Below, one piece after another: positions 6,491-12,255 of a stretch of DNA of 12,255 nucleotides (positions within the stretch are counted from its first letter, which is position 1; each line of letters starts with the position of its first letter). The notes under the pieces were generated by a model, which was given only the letters and a program-made list of their open reading frames with translations, searched no databases and had not been told where the DNA came from. The stretch comes from JANNHK01 sp034408875 (GTDB lineage Bacteria > Actinomycetota > Acidimicrobiia > IMCC26256 > PALSA-610), in the NCBI GenBank assembly GCA_034408875.1, contig JAWXCJ010000018.1, positions 1 through 12,255 on the forward strand, in the 5' to 3' direction. The position numbers and the translations under genes were made by a program.

Positions 6491-7254
6491 CTCGCAAGCC
6501 TCTGATGGCGGGCAACTGGAAGATGCACCACAACCATCTCGAGGCGATTCAGGTCGTGCAGAAGCTCTCGTACCGCCTCGACGACAAGGACTACAAGGCG
6601 GTCGACGTCGCGGTGTGTCCCGCGTTCACCGCGTTGCGGTCGGTGCAGACCACGATCGACAGCGACAAGATCCCGATCGCGCTCGGCGCGCAGAACTGCC
6701 ACTGGGAGACGAACGGCGCGTACACGGGCGAGGTCAGCGCGGCGATGCTCGCCAAGCTCAACGTCCGGTACGTGATCGTCGGGCACTCCGAGCGGCGCGA
6801 GTTGCTCGGCGAAACCGACGAGATCGTCGCCAAGAAGCTGCGGGCGGCACTCGGTGCGGAGCTGCAGCCGATTCTCTGCGTCGGCGAGACCCTCGAGGAG
6901 CACGAGGCCGGCGCCACCGAGTCGAAAGTGACCGGTCAGGTACGCGCCGCGCTCGGTGGGCTGAAAGCCGACGCCGTCGCGCGGTGCGTGATCGCGTACG
7001 AACCGATTTGGGCAATCGGGACCGGCAAGAACGCCACGCCCGACGACGCCAATTCGACGATCGGCGTCGTGCGCTCCACGGTCCGTGAACTCGTCGGGGC
7101 GGACGCCGACGACATCCGCATCCTCTACGGGGGCAGCGTGAAACCGGGAAATATCGCCGAACTCATGGCCATGCCCGAGATCGACGGCGGTCTGGTCGGG
7201 GGAGCGTCCCTCGATCCGGACGACTTTGCCCGAGTCATCCGTTACGGGAGATAG
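6487..7254 (+). CDS. tpiA: Triosephosphate isomerase
   Basis: Interconverts dihydroxyacetone phosphate and glyceraldehyde-3-phosphate, feeding gap; dihydroxyacetone phosphate is also the co-substrate of NadA, encoded at the left of the window. The 255-residue TIM barrel has the catalytic set N10 and K12 (AGNWKM), H100 (VGHSERR) and E172 (AYEPIWAIGTGK), with the flexible loop 6 at about 173-181 and phosphate-gripping GGSVKPGN (215-222) and GGASL (238-242). The start is ATG 6487 in an ATGA overlap with the pgk stop, with AAGGA at 6477-6481 five bases ahead, so translation is coupled and efficient. Full length with no missing residues. Confidence 0.97.
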   Translation: MTRKPLMAGNWKMHHNHLEAIQVVQKLSYRLDDKDYKAVDVAVCPAFTALRSVQTTIDSDKIPIALGAQNCHWETNGAYTGEVSAAMLAKLNVRYVIVGHSERRELLGETDEIVAKKLRAALGAELQPILCVGETLEEHEAGATESKVTGQVRAALGGLKADAVARCVIAYEPIWAIGTGKNATPDDANSTIGVVRSTVRELVGADADDIRILYGGSVKPGNIAELMAMPEIDGGLVGGASLDPDDFARVIRYGR

Positions 7255-7277
7255 TCTTTCCGATCGCCGGGTAAAGG

Positions 7278-7306
7278 TTGACCGAACGGCCGCTTGGGCC
7301 GATAAA
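7278..7306 (+). promoter_or_regulatory. Candidate housekeeping promoter for secG
   Basis: TTGACC (7278-7283, 5 of 6 to TTGACA) and GATAAA (7301-7306, 4 of 6 to TATAAT) are separated by exactly 17 bases, and the predicted start near 7313 leaves a leader of about 40 bases before secG. The spacer contains a CGGCC/GGCCG dyad (7287-7301), and GACCG/CGGTC arms lie outside it (7280-7284, 7310-7314), so it may be regulated. It would let secG be expressed apart from tpiA. Confidence 0.45.
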
Positions 7307-7353
7307 GGTCGGTCCGTATCCGATTGTCCCCAGGTTGAGGAGGAACCGGTCTC

Positions 7354-7587
7354 GTGTGGCTCAACGCAACATTGGTCGCCGTGCACCTGATCGTTTCCTT
7401 CACTCTCATCGGCTTCGTGTTGCTCCACGCGGGTCGCGGCGGCGGCTTGTCCGACATGTTCGGCGGCGTCGGTGGAGCGTCTCTCGCAGGCTCGACGGTC
7501 GTCGAGCGCAACCTCGACCGCATGACGGTCGTGGCCGCGCTCATCTTCATGTTCACGGCCATCCTGCTCTCGTTGCGCCTCGAGTGA
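7354..7587 (+). CDS. secG: Preprotein translocase subunit SecG
   Basis: Small inner-membrane subunit that helps the SecYEG channel during protein export. The 77-residue product has the SecG layout: a first membrane helix at about 4-26, a cytoplasmic loop with the diagnostic HAGRGGGLSDMFGG (25-38) and then GSTVVERNLDRMTV (46-59), and a second helix at about 57-75. The start is GTG 7354, with AGGAGGA (7338-7344) 9 bases upstream; a GTG at 7356 is in another frame. secG after tpiA is the standard order in actinobacteria and many firmicutes. A separate promoter is likely (7278-7306). Confidence 0.93.
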   Translation: MWLNATLVAVHLIVSFTLIGFVLLHAGRGGGLSDMFGGVGGASLAGSTVVERNLDRMTVVAALIFMFTAILLSLRLE

Positions 7588-7611
7588 CCCCACTTTTGGG
7601 CCGAGAGGTCG

Positions 7612-7617
7612 TATAAC
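7612..7617 (+). promoter_or_regulatory. Possible -10 box for the ABC importer operon
   Basis: TATAAC (5 of 6 to TATAAT) is the most AT-rich hexamer in the 102-base secG to binding-protein interval and lies about 60 bases before the ribosome binding site. No matching -35 box is found at 16-18 bases upstream and there is no extended TG, so only weak support. Confidence 0.22.
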
Positions 7618-7689
7618 TAGGGCTTGGCTCGGTCAACGCCGGGTCGAGTTCGTGCTCAGACAGTCCGGTAGACGGGGAGGTCTCCACAG

Positions 7690-9396
7690 ATGCGATCCGA
7701 CCGAGCCTTGCATTGGCGCATACCCGCACTTCTGTGCGTCATGGCGCTGGTGCTGGCCGCATGTGGTGGCGGCGACGATGACGACGACACCTCGTCGACC
7801 GACGAAACCGACACGCAAGGGATCACCATTGCCGCCGAGCAGGAGCTGACGAACTTCAATCAGAACACGTCGGCCGACAACCTGCTCTGGGGCGCGATGA
7901 TCGTGCGCCTCGTATGGCCGCAGATGTACTTCCAGACTCCCGACTTCAAGCTCGAGCCGGGATTCATGGCCGATGGTCCCGCCGAAGTCGTCACTGAAGA
8001 CCCGTTCACGGTCCGATGGAAGATCAACCCCGACGCGGTCTGGTCCGACGGCACGCCGGTCAGTTCCGACGACCTCGAGTACTACTGGCAGTCGTGCAAC
8101 GGCGCCGTCGACGAGGGCGAACCAGTTGATCCCGAAGACCCCGAAGCCACTGCGGTCGACTGCGTCTCGACCGACGGTTACGACCAGGTGACGCAGTTCA
8201 CGAAGGTCGACGAGAAGACGGCCGAGGCTGTGTTCTCGGGTCCGATCGCCGAGTTCGACTCGCTCTTCTCGAACCCGATTCCGCCGGCGCACATCGCCCG
8301 GGCCGAGGGCGAGGACGCGTGGGGAACGGCGTTCATCGACAGTCCGATCGTGTCGGCCGGACCCTACACACTGGGCGAGTACGTCAAGGGGGAGTCGCTC
8401 ACGCTCGAGCGCAACGAAGAGTTCTACGGCGAACCCGCGAACCTCGAGACGATCACGTTCCGCTTCATCGAGGAACCGGGCCAGATGGTCGACGCGCTGC
8501 GCAACGGAGAGGTTGACCTGATCTACCCGCAGCCCCAGACCGACACGATTCCCCAAGTCGAGGAGATCCCCGACGTCGCCTCGACCATCAGCTTCGGACC
8601 GACGTGGGAGCACCTCACGTTCAACTTCGCGAACACAGCCCTGGCCGACGCCGCCGTGCGCCAGGCGATCCTGCTCGGCACCAACCGAGTTGAACTCGTC
8701 GACATCCTCATGAAGCCGTTCTCGGAAGAGGCGACGGTTCTGAACAACCGCATCTTCATGAACGGTAACGACGGCTACCAGAACAACGCCGGCGACGTCG
8801 AGGAGTACGACATCGACGCGGCGAATGCGGTGCTCGACGACGCCGGTTGGGTCGAGGGTTCCGACGGCATCCGTGAGAAAGACGGCGAGCGACTCGCGCT
8901 ACGCATCATCACCACGGGTGGAAACACGCTCCGGGAAGACACCGAGGAACTGCTCCAGAGCCAATACGCGGAGCTGGGCATCGAGTTGACCATCGACAAC
9001 CGACCTGGTTCCGACGCATTCGACGTCATCTTCGGCGCCGAGGAGACGGCGGCCGATTGGGACATCGCGCTCTTTGCTTGGGTCGGCACGGTGACGCCCG
9101 CTATCAGCAGCGCACCGGTGTACGGCACGGGCCAGGGCAACAACCCCGGCGGCTACACCAACCCCGAGGTGGACACGGTCTTCGCCGAGGCGATCGCCGA
9201 ACTCGACCAGACCCGGCGCTTCGAGTTGCTCAACGAGGCCGACGCCATGATGTGGGCGCCGACCGAGCTTCCCGACATCCCGCTTTACCAGAAGCCCACC
9301 CACCTCGCGTACCTCGACAAGTACGCGAACATCGTCGACAACACGACAAGCGAAGGCTTCACGTGGAACGCCGAGCAATGGGAGATCGTCGAGTAG
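7690..9396 (+). CDS. ABC importer solute-binding lipoprotein, family 5 (peptide/nickel type)
   Basis: Extracytoplasmic receptor that captures the substrate and delivers it to the membrane permeases encoded just downstream. The 568-residue product starts with a lipoprotein signal: positive residues (R2, R5, R10), a hydrophobic stretch (11-24) and lipobox LAAC with C25 as the lipidated residue. A Gly/Asp/Ser/Thr linker (26-43) follows. The family-5 (SBP_bac_5) fold is seen from WSDGTPVSSDDLEYYW (118-133), GPYTLGEY (224-231), LERNEEFYG (239-247), DALRNGEVDL (268-277), ADAAVRQAILLGTNR (319-333), the paired domain about 370-440, and GGYTNPEVDTVFAEA (487-501). The start ATG has GGAGGT (7676-7681) 8 bases upstream. 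Operon partners favour oligopeptide import, but the family also binds nickel, opines and sugars, and the ligand cannot be told from sequence. A perfect stem-loop follows 11 bases after its stop. Confidence 0.9.
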   Translation: MRSDRALHWRIPALLCVMALVLAACGGGDDDDDTSSTDETDTQGITIAAEQELTNFNQNTSADNLLWGAMIVRLVWPQMYFQTPDFKLEPGFMADGPAEVVTEDPFTVRWKINPDAVWSDGTPVSSDDLEYYWQSCNGAVDEGEPVDPEDPEATAVDCVSTDGYDQVTQFTKVDEKTAEAVFSGPIAEFDSLFSNPIPPAHIARAEGEDAWGTAFIDSPIVSAGPYTLGEYVKGESLTLERNEEFYGEPANLETITFRFIEEPGQMVDALRNGEVDLIYPQPQTDTIPQVEEIPDVASTISFGPTWEHLTFNFANTALADAAVRQAILLGTNRVELVDILMKPFSEEATVLNNRIFMNGNDGYQNNAGDVEEYDIDAANAVLDDAGWVEGSDGIREKDGERLALRIITTGGNTLREDTEELLQSQYAELGIELTIDNRPGSDAFDVIFGAEETAADWDIALFAWVGTVTPAISSAPVYGTGQGNNPGGYTNPEVDTVFAEAIAELDQTRRFELLNEADAMMWAPTELPDIPLYQKPTHLAYLDKYANIVDNTTSEGFTWNAEQWEIVE

Positions 9397-9407
9397 TTCC
9401 ATGACAT

Positions 9408-9438
9408 GCGGAGAGGAGTGTCGGGCACTCCTCTCCGC
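9408..9438 (+). repeat. Perfect 13-bp stem-loop between binding protein and permease genes
   Basis: The arms GCGGAGAGGAGTG (9408-9420) and CACTCCTCTCCGC (9426-9438) are perfectly complementary around the loop TCGGG. It sits 11 bases after the binding-protein stop and just before the permease ribosome binding site. No T-tract follows, so full Rho-independent termination is unlikely; RNA 3'-end protection or partial termination is more plausible. The 3' arm CCTCTCC (9430-9436) can also pair with the downstream GGAGAGG (9441-9447), the permease ribosome binding site, across a 4-base GCCC loop, giving a mutually exclusive structure. Confidence 0.75.
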
Positions 9439-9449
9439 CCGGAGAGGTC

Positions 9450-10427
9450 GTGTTTAGTTACATCCTCCGTCGACTGGCAATGTCGATCCCCACGCTCGTC
9501 GTCGCGAGCTTCTTCGTCTTCGTGCTCGTCGCAGCCTCCGGTGATCCCTTAGCCGAGTTGCGGGCCAATCCCGGCATCTCAGACGCGACGATCAACGCTC
9601 GGGAACAGGAACTCAACCTCGACGAACCACTCCTCTCGCAGTATCGGGTGTGGGCGACGAATGCTGTGCAAGGCGATCTCGGCGAGTCGGTACAGTTCAA
9701 CGAACCGGTGAGCGAAGTCCTTGCCCGACGCCTCGGCGTCACCTTCCGGCTGGTCTTTCTCGCAACGATCATCGGAGTCGTCGTCGCCGTGTTCATCGGT
9801 GTCGTCGCCGCCGTGAAGCAGTACTCGCTGTTCGATCACGGTTCGACGTTCCTTGCGTTCGTCTTCTTCTCGATGCCCGTCTTTTGGCTTGCGGCCGTTC
9901 TCAAGGATGCGGGTATCCGTATGAACGACCGCTTCGGGCAAACCATTTTTTACACGGTGGGCGAACGCACCCCGAATCTCGATGCGGGTTTCATCGGGCA
10001 GTTGACTGACCGCGCCGGCCACCTCCTTCTGCCGAGCCTCACCCTCATCCTCATCTCCGTCGCGGGCTGGAGCCGGTACCAGCGGGCATCGATGCGCGAC
10101 GTGCTGCACACCGACTATGTGCGTACCGCACGGGCGAAGGGCTTGAGTGAGTCGCAGGTGCTCGGGCGTCACGCGTTGCGTAACGCCCTGGTGCCGGTTG
10201 TGACCGTCGTGGCGCTCGACTTCGGGGCCATCCTTGGCGGTGCGATCGTCACCGAGCGCGTCTTCGCATGGAAGGGCATGGGAACGCTCCTGATCGAGAG
10301 CCTTCAGAACCAGGACACACCGATGGTGCAGGGGTGGCTGCTCGCGTCCGCAGTCATTGTGATCATGTTCAACTTCGCCGCGGACATCTTCTACGGCTAT
10401 CTCGACCCGAGGATCCGCCGTGCTTGA
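9450..10427 (+). CDS. ABC importer permease, DppB/OppB type
   Basis: First of two membrane subunits forming the substrate channel of the importer. The 325-residue product has the DppB layout: a first helix at about 11-30, an external region with the ELNLDEPLLSQYRVW motif (54-68) and GDLGESVQFNEPVSEVL (75-91), then a BPD_transp_1 core with helices near 100-122, 134-152, 190-208, 247-268 and 296-316. The cytoplasmic EAA loop, DYVRTARAKGLSESQVLGRH (222-241), docks on the ATPase, and the C-terminus ends in the family signature YGYLDPRIRRA. Start GTG 9450 has GGAG at 9441-9444 with 5 intervening bases; that site overlaps a sequence able to pair with the upstream stem-loop. It overlaps the next permease by 8 bases, implying translational coupling. 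The periplasmic loop at about 153-189 is polar and of usual type for this family. Substrate is uncertain. Confidence 0.93.
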   Translation: MFSYILRRLAMSIPTLVVASFFVFVLVAASGDPLAELRANPGISDATINAREQELNLDEPLLSQYRVWATNAVQGDLGESVQFNEPVSEVLARRLGVTFRLVFLATIIGVVVAVFIGVVAAVKQYSLFDHGSTFLAFVFFSMPVFWLAAVLKDAGIRMNDRFGQTIFYTVGERTPNLDAGFIGQLTDRAGHLLLPSLTLILISVAGWSRYQRASMRDVLHTDYVRTARAKGLSESQVLGRHALRNALVPVVTVVALDFGAILGGAIVTERVFAWKGMGTLLIESLQNQDTPMVQGWLLASAVIVIMFNFAADIFYGYLDPRIRRA

Positions 10428-11328
10428 CGACGCCATCGACACGGAGCTCGCAGAATTCGAGACCGAACGCGCGCGCAGCCACACCCGGGTGGTGGCAGCC
10501 CGGTTCCTACGGCATCGGGTCGCCACCGTCGCGCTCATCGTCTTGGTGCTGATGGCACTCGCGTCGTTCTTCGCGCCGAAGTACTACAGCTTCGACCCTA
10601 ACGAGCGGACCGGTGCCCTGTCCGAGGGACCTTCGTCGACCCACTGGTTCGGCACCGACAATCTCGGCAAGGACACGTACGCGCAGGTCGCCCGGGGCAC
10701 CACGAAGTCGATGCAGATCGGGCTGCTCGTCGCCATCGTCGCGACGATGCTCGGGGTTGCGGTGGGCGCGATCGCCGGGCTGTACGGAGGCTGGATCGAC
10801 GCACTCCTCATGCGCATCACCGATTTGTTCCTCGTCATCCCCTTACTTGCGGTCCTGATCGTGCTCGCGAATCGCTATCGCGGCGACAGCGGGAACTGGA
10901 AGGAGATCGCGTTCGTCATCGCGATGTTCGCCTGGATGTATCAGGCGCGCATCACGCGCTCTGAACTCCTGGCCCTACGCGAGCGAGAATTCGTGAAAGC
11001 GGCCCGCGCGTTGGGCGCATCCGACCGGCGCATCGTGTTCCGGCATCTTCTTCCCAACGCCGCGGGCGCAATCATCGTCAACGCGACCCTTGTGGTCGCG
11101 ACCGCCATTCTGATCGAGGGAACACTCTCGTTCCTGGGCTTCGGCGTCACCCCGCCCGACATCTCGTTGGGTTCACTCATCGACGAGGGGGCGGAGGCGG
11201 CGCGCACGCGGTGGTGGCTCTTCTACTTGCCGGGCCTGTGGTTAGTCACAATCCTGCTGTGCGTGAACTTCGTTGGCGACGGACTCCATGACGCGATTGA
11301 TCCGTCACAAGACCGGGTGCGCGAGTGA
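10420..11328 (+). CDS. ABC importer permease, DppC/OppC type
   Basis: Second channel subunit, pairing with the permease encoded upstream. The 302-residue product shows the DppC pattern: a cytoplasmic N-terminus (OppC_N region, 1-32), a first helix at about 33-52, the conserved periplasmic HWFGTDNLGKDTYAQVARGTTKSMQIG (75-101), then the transport core with helices near 100-123, 134-150, 163-176, 214-234 and 267-284. The EAA loop is EFVKAARALGASDRRIVFRH (190-209), and the C-terminus GDGLHDAIDPSQDR (286-299) is the family ending. The GTG start at 10420 lies inside the upstream gene, with GAGGA (10409-10413) 6 bases ahead; the short N-terminus fits the family. The stop overlaps the ATPase start (GTGA), so stoichiometric synthesis of permease and ATPase is likely. 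Confidence 0.93.
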   Translation: MLDDAIDTELAEFETERARSHTRVVAARFLRHRVATVALIVLVLMALASFFAPKYYSFDPNERTGALSEGPSSTHWFGTDNLGKDTYAQVARGTTKSMQIGLLVAIVATMLGVAVGAIAGLYGGWIDALLMRITDLFLVIPLLAVLIVLANRYRGDSGNWKEIAFVIAMFAWMYQARITRSELLALREREFVKAARALGASDRRIVFRHLLPNAAGAIIVNATLVVATAILIEGTLSFLGFGVTPPDISLGSLIDEGAEAARTRWWLFYLPGLWLVTILLCVNFVGDGLHDAIDPSQDRVRE

Positions 11329-12255
11329 TCGAGAACCTGCTCACGATCAAGGATCTGCACGTTGACTTCGACACGCCCTACGGCGTCGTCCACGCGGTGC
11401 GAGGTGTCGATCTCAGCGTCCGTTCGGGGGAAACCCTCGGGATCGTCGGCGAGTCCGGATCGGGCAAGTCGGTGACAATGCTCGCGGCCATGGGGCTCCT
11501 GCCCAAGAACGCGCGCGCAACCGGGTCAGTGCGGTATCGCGACACCGAGATCCTGAACCTGCCGTCGCGCGCGTTGCGCGAGTTCCGGGGCGCGAAGATC
11601 GCAATGATCTTTCAGGATCCGATGTCCTCGCTGAATCCTGTCCACAAGGTCGGCGACCAGATCGCCGAAGCCATGCGAGCCCACCAAGAGGTGACGAAGG
11701 CGGCGGCCCGTGGCCGAGCTGCCGAACTGCTCGACCTCGTCGGCGTCCCCGATGCTCGCACGCGCGCGAAGCAATACCCGCACGAGTTCTCGGGCGGAAT
11801 GCGCCAGCGAGTGATGATCGCGATGGCGATGATCAACCAACCCGATGTCCTCATCGCCGACGAGCCCACGACAGCACTTGACGTGACGATTCAGGCGCAG
11901 GTGCTCGAGGCGCTGCACAAGGTGCGCGAAGAGTTCGGCACTTCTATCGTCCTTATCACGCACGACCTCGGCATCGTCGCCCGAATGGTCGACCGCGTCG
12001 CCGTCATGTACTCGGGAAGCATCGTCGAGCGCGGCATCGTCGACGACGTGTTCATCGGGCCCCGCCATCCGTACACGATCGGCTTGCTGCGCTCGCTGCC
12101 ACGCGCCACTGGCACCGGACCCCTGACGCCGATCCCGGGCGCACCGCCCAGCATGGTCAAGGTTCCCGCGGGCTGCCCGTTCCACCCGCGGTGTTTCTTC
12201 GCCCAGGACCGATGCGCGCTCGAGCCCACACCGCTGCGCGAGATCGCCGAAGAAC
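11325..12255 (+). CDS. ABC importer ATPase, OppD/DppD type (3' end beyond window)
   Basis: Cytoplasmic ATP-hydrolysing subunit that powers the importer. The 310 residues in view begin at GTG 11325, which overlaps the permease stop as GTGA; no separate ribosome binding site is seen. All ABC motifs are intact: Walker A GESGSGKS (42-49), Q-loop Q97 in MIFQDPMSSLNP, signature FSGGMRQR (155-162), Walker B VLIADEPT (175-182), D-loop TALD (183-186) and switch H213. The peptide-importer C-terminal extension follows: GSIVERG...HPYTIGLLRSLPR (231-260), then GCPFHPRCFFAQDRC with C284, C290 and C297. That oligo_HPY cysteine pattern has been linked to an iron-sulfur cluster in some peptide-transporter structures (recalled from the literature, not tested here). 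The frame is still open at the window edge, and family length suggests only a few tens of residues are missing. A DppF/OppF partner probably follows outside. Confidence 0.93.
   Translation, partial: MIENLLTIKDLHVDFDTPYGVVHAVRGVDLSVRSGETLGIVGESGSGKSVTMLAAMGLLPKNARATGSVRYRDTEILNLPSRALREFRGAKIAMIFQDPMSSLNPVHKVGDQIAEAMRAHQEVTKAAARGRAAELLDLVGVPDARTRAKQYPHEFSGGMRQRVMIAMAMINQPDVLIADEPTTALDVTIQAQVLEALHKVREEFGTSIVLITHDLGIVARMVDRVAVMYSGSIVERGIVDDVFIGPRHPYTIGLLRSLPRATGTGPLTPIPGAPPSMVKVPAGCPFHPRCFFAQDRCALEPTPLREIAEE

Noticed and set aside
5757..7088. Plus-strand open frame of 443 codons across pgk and tpiA in another frame
   Set aside because: Arg/Ser/Pro/Ala-rich shadow of two certain genes, without any domain signature.
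6331..7593. Minus-strand open frame of 420 codons opposite pgk end, tpiA and secG
   Set aside because: No motif, composition typical of an antisense shadow, and all three sense genes carry intact catalytic or family signatures.
7589..7600. CCCA-CTTT-TGGG hairpin after secG as a terminator
   Set aside because: A 4-bp stem with no following T-tract is too weak to call.

Overview
The window reads as chromosomal housekeeping DNA from a high-GC Gram-positive-type bacterium, most likely an Actinomycetota member. The basis is the strong GC preference at third codon positions, frequent GTG starts, a RapZ P-loop of the GMSGAGRS type, and the gene order uvrC-rapZ-gap-pgk-tpiA-secG, which is the actinobacterial/firmicute backbone. 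A deep-branching class such as Acidimicrobiia would fit, but that placement is a guess from protein style, not a measurement.

Layout. Bases 1-82 are an edge fragment in which no gene can be supported. Bases 83-1177 (minus strand) hold nadA, quinolinate synthase of NAD biosynthesis. A 282-base divergent intergenic region (1178-1459) separates it from a plus-strand series: uvrC (excinuclease subunit C), rapZ (P-loop nucleotide/RNA-binding regulator), gap, pgk and tpiA (three consecutive steps of lower glycolysis) and secG (SecYEG subunit). uvrC and rapZ are 4 bases apart, gap and pgk 11 bases apart, and pgk and tpiA overlap by 4, so tight co-transcription is likely within these pairs. gap and secG each have a short upstream region with candidate promoter elements and inverted repeats.

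From 7690 to the right edge lies a family-5 peptide/nickel-type ABC importer operon: a lipoprotein solute-binding protein, two permeases overlapping by 8 bases, and a first ATPase (OppD/DppD type) overlapping the second permease by 4 bases and cut off by the window edge. The second ATPase expected in this family would lie beyond the edge. Between the binding-protein gene and the first permease is a perfect 13-bp stem-loop. Its 3' arm could alternatively pair with the permease ribosome binding site, a plausible device for making binding protein in excess of membrane components.

The most notable features are that intercistronic stem-loop and the absence of yvcK and whiA between rapZ and gap, where most actinobacteria carry them. 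No RNA genes, CRISPR arrays, insertion sequences, prophage genes or obvious novel multigene system were found. This is mostly an ordinary region with a few regulatory points worth checking.
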